From Candidatus Nanopelagicaceae bacterium (GTDB lineage: Bacteria > Actinomycetota > Actinomycetes > Nanopelagicales > Nanopelagicaceae), in assembly GCA_947440735.1 (NCBI GenBank), contig CANESA010000040.1, positions 1 through 5,983 of the forward strand: a DNA stretch of 5,983 nt, read 5' to 3'. Of the stretch, positions 1-5,607 are shown piece by piece. Both the position numbers and the translations under genes were made by a program. The notes under the pieces are model-generated. The model made no database searches, was not told where the DNA came from, and saw nothing but the letters and a program-made list of their open reading frames with translations. Each line of letters starts with the position of its first letter. Within the stretch, counting starts at the first letter, position 1.

Positions 1-175
1 CCGCCTCAGCGATCTCGATCATCTTGGCTGTTCCTTCACTTGCTGCCAAGACCTGGCCGCGAAGGAACCATGCGATGGCAAGGGCTGCCAGGGAGATTCC
101 TAGGACCACGTACGTGATGTTGAGTTCTTTACCTACTACTTCGACTGCATTGGCAGCTGCGGCGTTAAAGCGCAT
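1..175 (-). CDS. hppA: Membrane-bound proton-pumping pyrophosphatase, N-terminal fragment (continues beyond window)
   Basis: This is the start of a membrane-bound inorganic pyrophosphatase, which couples PPi hydrolysis to cation (usually H+) pumping across the cytoplasmic membrane. The window holds 58 codons from an ATG at 173-175. They encode a short polar leader, one hydrophobic segment at about residues 20-39 (beginning ITYVVLGISL), and a following cytoplasmic stretch, EGTAKMIEIAEA. In the family this stretch leads into the conserved IQEGA region after the first membrane helix. The start is well supported by GGAGGAG (181-187) just upstream. The catalytic PPi-binding loops, and the residue that separates K+-dependent from K+-independent enzymes, lie outside the window, so the pumped ion and K+ dependence cannot be judged. 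It is co-directional with the sugar cassette but about 140 bp away and functionally unrelated. The family call rests on a short segment but is fairly characteristic. Confidence 0.78.
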   Translation of the reverse strand, partial: MRFNAAAANAVEVVGKELNITYVVLGISLAALAIAWFLRGQVLAASEGTAKMIEIAEA

Positions 176-315
176 CGGTTCTCCTCCGTTGGAGATTTAG
201 GGCCCACCGATATGCGGGCACGAGATGTCGGGAATTGTAGGTGTATACCTATTTATTACGCCAACTCCGCAGCACGTTTACGCTCAAAAAGGCTGGGCTG
301 GGGCAATCTCCCTAC
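176..315 (-). promoter_or_regulatory. hppA upstream region: strong Shine-Dalgarno and possible promoter
   Basis: This gap between the permease stop and the hppA start holds no credible ORF. Reading the minus strand, GGAGGAG (187-181) precedes the ATG by about 5 nt. A -10-like TACAAT lies at 239-234, about 60 nt before the start codon, but I see no good -35 at 17 bp, so the promoter is tentative. An inverted repeat TAGGT-N4-ACCTA (238-251) overlaps the upstream edge of that -10 and could be an operator. The Shine-Dalgarno could pair weakly with CTCC just upstream (4 bp, loop AAC, 184-194). There is no convincing intrinsic terminator for the permease gene here, so read-through into hppA is possible. 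Confidence 0.4.
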
Positions 316-1140
316 CTACTTCACTGCTCCTTGGGAAATGCCTGAAATGAACTGCTTCTGCAGGATGAGGTAGAAAATCACGATGGGAAGGACGGCAAGG
401 ACGAGACCAGCCATCGCCTGTCCGTACTCAATCGAATACTGACCATAGAAGAGGTATGTGGAGAGCGGAAGCGTCTGCGACTCTTCTGTGAGAACAAGGC
501 GCGGAAGTAGGAAGTCGTTCCAGATCCAGAGAGCGTTGATGATTGCCACTGTTGCTGTGATCGGACGCATCATTGGAAAGATAATTTTCCAGAATGCAAC
601 CATGTCGGAGGCTCCATCGATTGATGCTGCCTCATCAATTTCTGTCGGGATAGTTGAGATGAAACCATGATACAAAAACGTAGATAGCGCTACACCGAAA
701 CCAATATAGAAGAAGATCAGCGCCGCACGATTATTCCAAGAAACAAATGGGGCGAAGCGAGCCATAAATGGAATCATTAAAGCTTGGAAAGGAACAATCA
801 TTGAGGTGACAAGAATAAGAAAAATATACTTGGTCGACTTAGTTTTAGTGCGCGCTAAGTAATATGCCAACATTGATGAGAAGACAATAAGTAACGAGAC
901 GCTCAACACTGAGATAATGATTGAGTTGGTAAGTGAGCGGAAGAAGTTCATCTTCGTAAGCGCTTCTTGGAAGTTTTCCCACGTAATACTTACAGGGAGT
1001 GAGAGTGGATTCTCAAGAATCTCAGGCTTTAGCTTGACTGAGTTGAGGAATACTAAGAGAAACGGCGTTACATAAGCGAAGGCTAAGATCGATCCAAAAA
1101 TAAAGGTGACTCGCTTTGCTAAGCGTGCGCGCGTGTTCAT
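316..1140 (-). CDS. Carbohydrate ABC transporter permease, MalG/MsmG type (CUT1)
   Basis: This 274-residue inner-membrane permease is one half of the heterodimeric channel of a CUT1 sugar importer. About six hydrophobic segments are visible (roughly residues 13-33, 71-95, 105-125, 138-158, 193-213, 243-261), as in MalG-type subunits. The cytoplasmic EAA coupling loop, which docks the ATPase, is clear at residues 170-190: EAASIDGAS followed by a hydrophobic stretch ending in FPMMRP. The length is normal for the family and the ORF looks intact. The ATG overlaps the stop of the upstream permease by 4 bp (ATGA, 1137-1140), which implies translational coupling. GAGGT (1151-1147) provides a Shine-Dalgarno. 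The substrate is inferred from the neighbouring GH32 enzyme to be a fructosyl sugar; the permease sequence itself does not specify it. It is the last gene of the cassette and no ATPase gene follows. Confidence 0.93.
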   Translation of the reverse strand: MNTRARLAKRVTFIFGSILAFAYVTPFLLVFLNSVKLKPEILENPLSLPVSITWENFQEALTKMNFFRSLTNSIIISVLSVSLLIVFSSMLAYYLARTKTKSTKYIFLILVTSMIVPFQALMIPFMARFAPFVSWNNRAALIFFYIGFGVALSTFLYHGFISTIPTEIDEAASIDGASDMVAFWKIIFPMMRPITATVAIINALWIWNDFLLPRLVLTEESQTLPLSTYLFYGQYSIEYGQAMAGLVLAVLPIVIFYLILQKQFISGISQGAVK

Positions 1141-2006
1141 CGCTGGACCTCATATCTCTTAGAGACGCTGACTTGGACCAATGCGGCGATGGCAACCATC
1201 AAGAACATAATTACCGCCTTGGATTGTCCTGTTCCAAAGTTTCCATTGAGAAAGGCATCTTGGAAGATATGCATCGAGATTAATTCGGTGGTCCGGAATG
1301 GCCCTCCACCAGTTAACGCGACGTTAACGTCGTAGGCCATAAAACCTGCGCGTAGCGTTAAGAAGAGTGCAATTGTGAAAGCCTGCGCCATTAGTGGAAC
1401 TTTGATTGCAAGCAAGGTGCGCATCGGTGAAGCGCCATCAATTTGAGAGGCTTCAAGTACTTCGGTCTCGATTGAGACAAGACCCGTGATGTACACAATC
1501 ATCATGTAACCCGAGGATTGCCAAACAGTCACAATAATCAGGGCCCAGAAAGCCTTATTGGTATCTTGCAACCACGATTCCTTGAAGAGCTCCCAGTCAT
1601 ATTTATTGGCTAGTGATACCAGTGCGCTGTTGAAGATGAATTGCCAGATAACACCGAGGATTACACCACCGATGAGGTTTGGCACGAAGAAGAAAGTACG
1701 CAGAATATTTCTGCTGCGGAGTTTAGAAGTAACGATAAGCGCTAATCCAAATGCAACTACATTCACTGCAATGAGTGAGACAACCACAAAGAGTGATGTA
1801 AATCGAAGAGTGCTCCAGAATGTCGGGTCTTGGAATGACTTTGTGTAATTTGAGATTCCAACAAATTTTGTTGCCTCAAACCCGTCCCAATCCGTAAAGG
1901 TGTAATAGAAACCATTGAGAAAAGGAACCACAAGGACAACTGTGAAGATTGAAAGAGGAATGGTTGCGAATTTTAAGAACTTTTTCGCATTGCGCTTAGA
2001 TCGCAC
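1137..2006 (-). CDS. Carbohydrate ABC transporter permease, MalF/UgpA/MsmF type (CUT1)
   Basis: This 289-residue permease is the partner of the MalG-type subunit encoded directly downstream. It has an N-terminal membrane helix (about residues 12-31), a short periplasm-side segment YTFTDWDGF typical of the short MalF-like subunits (no large P2 domain), and further helices at about 68-93, 101-125, 153-175, 205-225 and 263-280. The EAA loop is at residues 185-205 (EASQIDGASPM, then KVPLM). The family signature LTGGGP is at 231-236, followed by the usual T/L-rich segment. The start is GTG at 2006, supported by GGAGGAGA (2018-2011) about 5 nt upstream; no ATG fits as well. It lies 126 bp downstream of the binding-protein gene, with a strong hairpin between them, so its transcription is probably reduced relative to that gene. 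Substrate specificity is inferred from context. Confidence 0.93.
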   Translation of the reverse strand: MRSKRNAKKFLKFATIPLSIFTVVLVVPFLNGFYYTFTDWDGFEATKFVGISNYTKSFQDPTFWSTLRFTSLFVVVSLIAVNVVAFGLALIVTSKLRSRNILRTFFFVPNLIGGVILGVIWQFIFNSALVSLANKYDWELFKESWLQDTNKAFWALIIVTVWQSSGYMMIVYITGLVSIETEVLEASQIDGASPMRTLLAIKVPLMAQAFTIALFLTLRAGFMAYDVNVALTGGGPFRTTELISMHIFQDAFLNGNFGTGQSKAVIMFLMVAIAALVQVSVSKRYEVQR

Positions 2007-2010
2007 TTGG

Positions 2011-2018
2011 TCTCCTCC
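2011..2018 (-). promoter_or_regulatory. Strong ribosome binding site supporting a GTG start
   Basis: On the minus strand the sequence reads GGAGGAGACCAAGTG. The long anti-16S match, about 5 nt before the codon, decides for the GTG at 2006-2004 as the permease start. It is notably stronger than the site of the binding-protein gene, which could partly offset reduced transcription past the hairpin. Confidence 0.7.
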
Positions 2019-2050
2019 AATTCAGAATTACTAGGGAAATCGTATGTTAA

Positions 2051-2092
2051 GAAAAATAATCCTGGGGCGAGTTGCCTCGCCCCAGGATTATT
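2051..2092 (-). terminator. Perfect 17-bp hairpin between binding-protein and permease genes (terminator/attenuator or mRNA-stabilising stem)
   Basis: Arms 2055-2071 and 2076-2092 are perfectly complementary over 17 bp, with a 4-nt loop at 2072-2075. In the minus-strand transcript the loop is GCAA, a GNRA tetraloop. The closing half of the stem is GC-rich (CCTGGGGCGAG) and the base is AU-rich. The 3' arm ends AUUAUU and runs into UUUCUU, which gives an intrinsic-terminator shape. It sits 40 nt after the binding-protein stop and 48 nt before the permease GTG. In importer operons such as malEFG, an intergenic stem after the binding-protein gene is known to raise its level over the permeases through partial termination or 3'-end protection; the same role is inferred here. 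On the plus strand it is followed by a T-rich run (about 2091-2109), but no plus-strand gene lies upstream. Confidence 0.85.
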
Positions 2093-2132
2093 CTATTTAC
2101 TCTTTTTTTGACTTGAAAGTGTTTCTAAGAAA

Positions 2133-3467
2133 TTACTTCTTAGCTCCACGCCAGGTCTTTACTGAGCCCTTCCATGCAGCTTCGATCGCCGCTGCAAGTT
2201 CAGCTGAGCTGATCTTGTCGGTGAAGTACTGCTGCATAGATACCTTTCCAACTGTCTCTTGGAGACCTGCTGGGTAGTAGGTATTGATCCACTCAAGTGT
2301 CTTTCCTGCGCCAACATATGCTGCGATTTCACGCGCCATGTTTGTAGCTGGTTGAACCTTGAAGCCACTGTAGACAGGAATGAAGCCCATGCCACCCTTT
2401 GTTGCTGGGTTAGCGACGGCCTTCTGTCCTGCTGGTGATGTGTAGAGCCATGTTAGGAAGTCGATAGCTCCATCGCGCTCTGCCTTTGTTGACTGCTTTG
2501 CGTCGATCATGAAGTAGCCAGGTACGCCGACAGGAATTGAATCATTTCCGTATGCCTTTGCATCTGTGCTCACTGGGACAGGCATGATGCCGAAATCAGT
2601 TCCGACAGCACCCTTAATTAGGTCAGGTTCAGTCCAGTTACCTTGGAACAAGAATCCGTATTCTCCGCTTGCAAGGCTTGCAATTGAAGCTGGGTATTCA
2701 GTGTCAGTGAGGTTTGTAGTTGAACCGTTGTACTTCTTAAGAAGATCAAATGTTGCAAGCCAGTTCTTGAAGACAGGATCTGATGAGAGATCCTTCTTTC
2801 CATCTGACAATGAATCAAGAACAGCCAAGCGGCCTTCATGAGTCTTTGCTGCATTTGTGTGATAAATGTTTGTGAAGTGTGCACCAAGTGACCACCAGAT
2901 AGCTGAGAAGTGAACTGCCTTCTTGCCTTTTGCCTGAAGAGTCTTGAATGCTGCTTCTAGTTCTGTGCGAGTTGTGATCTTCTTTGGATCAATACCTGCA
3001 TCAGCGAGAACCTTCTTGTTGTAAAGAAGTCCGAAAGCTTCAGCTGTTGATGGAATACCAACTTGCTTTCCACCGACGTTAGCTGCAGCGAGAAGTCCTG
3101 GTGAAACAAGCTTTACAAGCTTTGTTCCCTTCCAGTCCATGACCTTGTCAGCCATGTCAGGAATCTCTTGGAGTGTGTACATGATTGTTGGTGCATTCTT
3201 CGCAGCGTACTTAGGTGTTACGTTCTGGAGGAATGTGAGGTTGCGATCACCAGGAATTGACTTAAGTGTGTAGCACTTCTGGCTAGCGTTGTAAGCCTTA
3301 ACTGCTGCGAGGAACTCAACCTGAATTTCAGGCTTGATTGTTCCAAGCATTTCTACTGTTGTCTTCTTTGAACATGTTGCAGCAGATGCTGTTGGAGCAG
3401 CTGCTAGAACTGTCACAAAAAGAGTCGAAGCTAGTGCGACAGCACTTAACTTTGAGAACTTCTTCAT
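2133..3467 (-). CDS. Extracellular sugar-binding protein of a CUT1 ABC transporter (SBP_bac_1 family)
   Basis: This 444-residue solute-binding protein should deliver sugar to the two permeases encoded downstream. The N-terminus has a secretion signal: MKKFSK, a hydrophobic core (about residues 8-24), then APTASA with likely cleavage after A29. Family landmarks are GIPSTAEAFGLLYNKKVLADAGI (split as GIPSTAEAF 137-145 and LLYNKKVLADAGI 147-159), FLFQGNW (272-278), and a C-terminal-lobe motif AIDFLTWLYTSPAGQ (334-348). ATG 3467 is chosen over an in-frame TTG at 3482 because AAAGGA lies 6 nt upstream of the ATG and the TTG has only a C-run before it. Cysteines are found only at 32 and 65. C32 is not in a good lipobox (AATC), so membrane anchoring is doubtful. 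Codon use is strongly biased: all 15 lysines in the first 119 residues are AAG. The ligand is inferred from the GH32 neighbour to be sucrose or a fructo-oligosaccharide. Confidence 0.92.
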   Translation of the reverse strand: MKKFSKLSAVALASTLFVTVLAAAPTASAATCSKKTTVEMLGTIKPEIQVEFLAAVKAYNASQKCYTLKSIPGDRNLTFLQNVTPKYAAKNAPTIMYTLQEIPDMADKVMDWKGTKLVKLVSPGLLAAANVGGKQVGIPSTAEAFGLLYNKKVLADAGIDPKKITTRTELEAAFKTLQAKGKKAVHFSAIWWSLGAHFTNIYHTNAAKTHEGRLAVLDSLSDGKKDLSSDPVFKNWLATFDLLKKYNGSTTNLTDTEYPASIASLASGEYGFLFQGNWTEPDLIKGAVGTDFGIMPVPVSTDAKAYGNDSIPVGVPGYFMIDAKQSTKAERDGAIDFLTWLYTSPAGQKAVANPATKGGMGFIPVYSGFKVQPATNMAREIAAYVGAGKTLEWINTYYPAGLQETVGKVSMQQYFTDKISSAELAAAIEAAWKGSVKTWRGAKK

Positions 3468-3473
3468 TGTTTG

Positions 3474-3479
3474 TCCTTT
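3474..3479 (-). promoter_or_regulatory. Ribosome binding site AAAGGA fixing the binding-protein start
   Basis: On the minus strand the sequence reads GAAAGGACAAACAATG. AAAGGA at 3479-3474 is correctly spaced for the ATG at 3467 and lies downstream of the alternative in-frame TTG at 3482, which argues against the longer reading. The resulting N-terminus, MKKFSK, is also a better signal-peptide n-region. Confidence 0.7.
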
Positions 3480-3530
3480 CAAGGGGGGTGGAAGTAGGAA
3501 CAGCTGTGTCCTAATTCCGAGTCGCTGAAA

Positions 3531-3584
3531 ATTACTTGATCTTTGGGAGTAATAGGGGGTTTAGGTGATAACGAAGTAATCAAG
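3531..3584. promoter_or_regulatory. Cluster of AGTAAT/ATTACT half-sites upstream of the binding-protein gene (possible operator)
   Basis: Three copies of one hexamer occur within about 55 bp: ATTACT(T) at 3531-3537, AGTAAT at 3548-3553, and (A)AGTAAT at 3574-3580. The outer two also carry CTTGAT (3535-3540) and ATCAAG (3579-3584), so they form an inverted arrangement. The repeats lie where the promoter of the binding-protein gene should be (65-115 bp before its ATG). A weak -10-like TATTAC (3554-3549) overlaps the middle copy, with no good -35. A regulator-binding role is inference only; the motif is short and AT-rich, and it is unlike the common LacI-family palindromes. Confidence 0.3.
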
Positions 3585-3619
3585 TTTTTCGGTGTTTTTT
3601 ACAGTCTTTTACAGTCTTT
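3585..3619 (-). repeat. Helically phased A-tracts with a tandem 10-bp repeat upstream of the binding-protein gene
   Basis: On the plus strand, T-runs lie at 3585-3589, 3595-3600, 3607-3610 and 3617-3619, with centres about 10-11 bp apart. The last two belong to a tandem repeat of tacagtcttt (3600-3609 and 3610-3619). A-tracts repeated once per helical turn are a known cause of intrinsic DNA curvature, and such DNA upstream of a promoter can raise transcription. Here the tract is in the gap between the GH32 stop and the binding-protein gene, just upstream of the half-site cluster, so a separate, strong promoter for the binding-protein gene is a reasonable inference. Confidence 0.5.
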
Positions 3620-3635
3620 GTGAGCGTAAATACCT

Positions 3636-4928
3636 CTAGAACGGGGCTATCGCCCATGGGGTAGCGCTAGGTCGCAGCAAATCTGTAACGCAAACGCGCC
3701 CGCCAGCCACGAAAAGCTCAACCGAGCCAACGTCGGTAATCACTCGTATCTCAAAAGAATTTTTTCGAGCATCGAAGGATGCGGCGTGTCGCGATGTTGA
3801 TTCGATCTCATACCAACAGTTGCTGCGATCAACGTAAATTTCTTTTCTTTCTGGATCGTAACCAATATCGAAAGATCCGCCGTCCTCATTTGTACATCGA
3901 ATTCCAGATTTTGAATCAGTCGGTGTGATTGTAAATGTTTTATCACCAACGCCCGATCCAAGAATTTCCTTCACTGGATTTTGTAGCAGTGCCACTTTTC
4001 CATCAATTGCTGCAAGAGAAAGTTCGCGAGGAATCGTCATCGAACCGCGTGCAGGGTTCGCAGGAATATCTTTTGCATAATCCCAGTTATTCATCCACCC
4101 GAGATAGATTCGTCGATTATCTGGAGCATCATTAAAAGTGACGCCCGCATAATTGTCGCGACCATAATCAAGCCAGCGCGTTGTCATATCATCTGCAACA
4201 AATTCTTTTCCATTCCAATCACCGATAAAGAATTGCGTACCAGATCCTCCGGTGACGCCGCCGGGATTTACAGATACAAAGAGAACCCATTTTATTTTTG
4301 TAGGGTCTCCATCGACAGCTAGTGGGAATAGGTCTGGGCACTCCCAAACGCCATCAGTACCGTTCTTATTGGTGAATTCGCTTAATAGCTCCCACTGCTT
4401 GAGATCTTGTGACTCATAGAAAGAGACTGTGAACTCTTGTGGTTTTACAACACTCATTACCCAAGCTTCGTTAACGGTATTCCACATAACTTTTGGATCG
4501 CGGAAATCTTTCATCTCCAAATCAAGAACTGGATTCTTTTCATACTGCTGCCAGGTCAGACCCTCATCTGCGCTGTATGCAAGTGATTGTGATTGGTGCA
4601 GACCATTGTGTTGATGTGCGGTAAAGATTGCAACTATTACAGGATTTTCTACAGACCCAAAGCCAGTCGTGTTGAAGTAATCAACGACAGCGCTTCCAGA
4701 AAAAATCGCGTGTGTTGGTGTGTAAGAGATCGCCACAGGTAACTCTTGCCAGGTGATGAGGTCAGTTGATGTGGCATGACCCCACGACATGTTTCCCCAT
4801 TGATCACCTTCAGGGTTGTATTGAAAGAACAAGTGATACTTGCCGCGATAAAAAATAAGTCCATTGGGATCGTTCATCCAATTTCGTGCAGGCGCAAAAT
4901 GGAGGTGTGGTCGAGGTTCCAAAGACAT
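3636..4928 (-). CDS. Glycoside hydrolase family 32 beta-fructosidase (invertase / fructan hydrolase), cytoplasmic
   Basis: This 430-residue enzyme releases terminal beta-fructosyl units from sucrose or fructo-oligosaccharides by a retaining mechanism. All GH32 landmarks are present: WMNDPNG at 17-23 with nucleophile D20, WGHATS at 49-54, FSGSAV at 76-81, FRDP at 142-145 with transition-state stabiliser D144, and ECPDLF at 196-201 with acid/base E196. The beta-propeller is followed by a C-terminal beta-sandwich that ends with the typical SVELFVAGG strand (402-410). The length is close to that of the compact Thermotoga BfrA, so the gene looks complete. There is no signal peptide, so substrate must be imported first, which fits the ABC genes downstream. 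The ATG at 4928 is preceded by AAGG at 8 nt. Sucrose-6-phosphate hydrolase is less likely because no PTS gene is present; sucrose and FOS cannot be told apart from sequence. Confidence 0.93.
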   Translation of the reverse strand: MSLEPRPHLHFAPARNWMNDPNGLIFYRGKYHLFFQYNPEGDQWGNMSWGHATSTDLITWQELPVAISYTPTHAIFSGSAVVDYFNTTGFGSVENPVIVAIFTAHQHNGLHQSQSLAYSADEGLTWQQYEKNPVLDLEMKDFRDPKVMWNTVNEAWVMSVVKPQEFTVSFYESQDLKQWELLSEFTNKNGTDGVWECPDLFPLAVDGDPTKIKWVLFVSVNPGGVTGGSGTQFFIGDWNGKEFVADDMTTRWLDYGRDNYAGVTFNDAPDNRRIYLGWMNNWDYAKDIPANPARGSMTIPRELSLAAIDGKVALLQNPVKEILGSGVGDKTFTITPTDSKSGIRCTNEDGGSFDIGYDPERKEIYVDRSNCWYEIESTSRHAASFDARKNSFEIRVITDVGSVELFVAGGRVCVTDLLRPSATPWAIAPF

Positions 4929-4951
4929 GGCGCGTACCTTATCCTCAACTT
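4917..4951 (+). promoter_or_regulatory. Probable leaderless promoter of the DedA gene, overlapping the GH32 start
   Basis: TATCCT (4940-4945) is a good actinobacterial TANNNT -10 element. It ends 6 nt before the ATG at 4952, so transcription would begin at or very near the start codon. A weak -35-like TTCCAA (4917-4922) sits 17 bp further upstream, inside the GH32 coding region. No Shine-Dalgarno precedes the ATG, which supports a leaderless message. The same bases read on the other strand hold the GH32 ribosome site AAGG (4940-4937). The two start codons are separated by only 23 bp, so the GH32 promoter must lie inside the DedA coding sequence, where I see no clear match. Confidence 0.5.
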
Positions 4952-5602
4952 ATGGATTCTCTAATCAATTCACTCCATCCAGAGACGTTGATCTCATCTT
5001 TTGGCTTCATTGGAGTCCTTGCGATTCTCTTTATTGAGACAGGATTACTCGTGGGAGTCGTCTTGCCAGGAGATTCACTCCTCTTTATTGCAGGAATCGG
5101 ATCTTCGGGTGCAACTCAAGTCGCACTTGGCGGAGTTCAGCTTCCACTTGTTGGGCTTCTTATCGGTGGACCAATCTGTGCGATCGCCGGATCACAGCTC
5201 GGGCACTTCCTTGGACGCAAGTATGGGCGCGGCCTCTTTGATCGCCCCGATGGCCGTTTCTTTAATCAGAAGAAAGTTGCTGCAACTGAGAAGTGGTTGA
5301 ACAAGTACGGCACAGGAAAAGCAATTATTTTGGCTCGTTTTATCCCGTTCGTGCGCACACTCATTAACCCCATGTGCGGAATCGTTAATATCCCTGCAAA
5401 GACATTCTTCTTCTGGAATGCAATCGGTGCAGTGATTTGGGTAGATGGCGTTGTATTGCTTGGATATTTCTTAGGTGAATCGGTTGAAGGATCGATTGAT
5501 AAGTATTTGTTGCCAATTGTTGGCCTAATTATTTTTGTAAGCGTCTTGCCTGTAATCGTGGAAGTAATAAGAGAGTGGCGAACTAAGAAAGATTGGTCTT
5601 AA
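4952..5602 (+). CDS. DedA-family (SNARE-associated/VTT domain) membrane protein
   Basis: This 216-residue polytopic membrane protein belongs to the DedA family, whose members are linked to envelope integrity and membrane-potential homeostasis, and in some cases to undecaprenyl-phosphate or phospholipid translocation. Typical landmarks are E29 and LPGDSLLF (38-45), with helices on both sides. The family hallmark ARFIPFVRTL is at 128-137, holding the arginines shown to matter in E. coli relatives, followed by P140, G143 and N157. The final helix (about 186-206) is followed by a basic tail. Upstream in-frame GTG codons (for example 4886) were rejected as starts: they would add a polar extension within GH32 and lack a well-spaced ribosome site. 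The gene is divergent from GH32 and convergent with pyrE, with only 5 bp between stops and no terminator. A direct link to sugar uptake is not evident. Confidence 0.9.
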   Translation: MDSLINSLHPETLISSFGFIGVLAILFIETGLLVGVVLPGDSLLFIAGIGSSGATQVALGGVQLPLVGLLIGGPICAIAGSQLGHFLGRKYGRGLFDRPDGRFFNQKKVAATEKWLNKYGTGKAIILARFIPFVRTLINPMCGIVNIPAKTFFFWNAIGAVIWVDGVVLLGYFLGESVEGSIDKYLLPIVGLIIFVSVLPVIVEVIREWRTKKDWS

Positions 5603-5607
5603 ATCTC

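Noticed and set aside
458..670. Plus-strand 70-codon ORF opposite the MalG-type permease.
   Set aside because: It is antisense to a clear permease coding sequence (including the EAA loop) and shows no family motifs of its own.
2044..2277. Plus-strand 77-codon ORF over the hairpin and the end of the binding-protein gene.
   Set aside because: No ribosome site or recognisable protein. Its first part is the hairpin sequence and its rest is the antisense of a well-supported gene.
3468..3482. Five-residue longer start of the binding protein from an in-frame TTG at 3482.
   Set aside because: There is no Shine-Dalgarno before the TTG (a C-run is there instead), while AAAGGA is well placed for ATG 3467, which also gives a better signal peptide.
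3644..3655. Small hairpin GGGC-TATC-GCCC as a terminator of GH32.
   Set aside because: It has only 4 bp, lies inside the last GH32 codons, and is not followed by a U-tract on the transcribed strand.
4886..4951. N-terminal extension of the DedA protein from GTG at 4886 or 4907.
   Set aside because: The extension would be polar, overlap GH32 on the other strand, and be unlike DedA proteins. GGAGGT (4901-4906) touches GTG 4907 directly, leaving no spacer.
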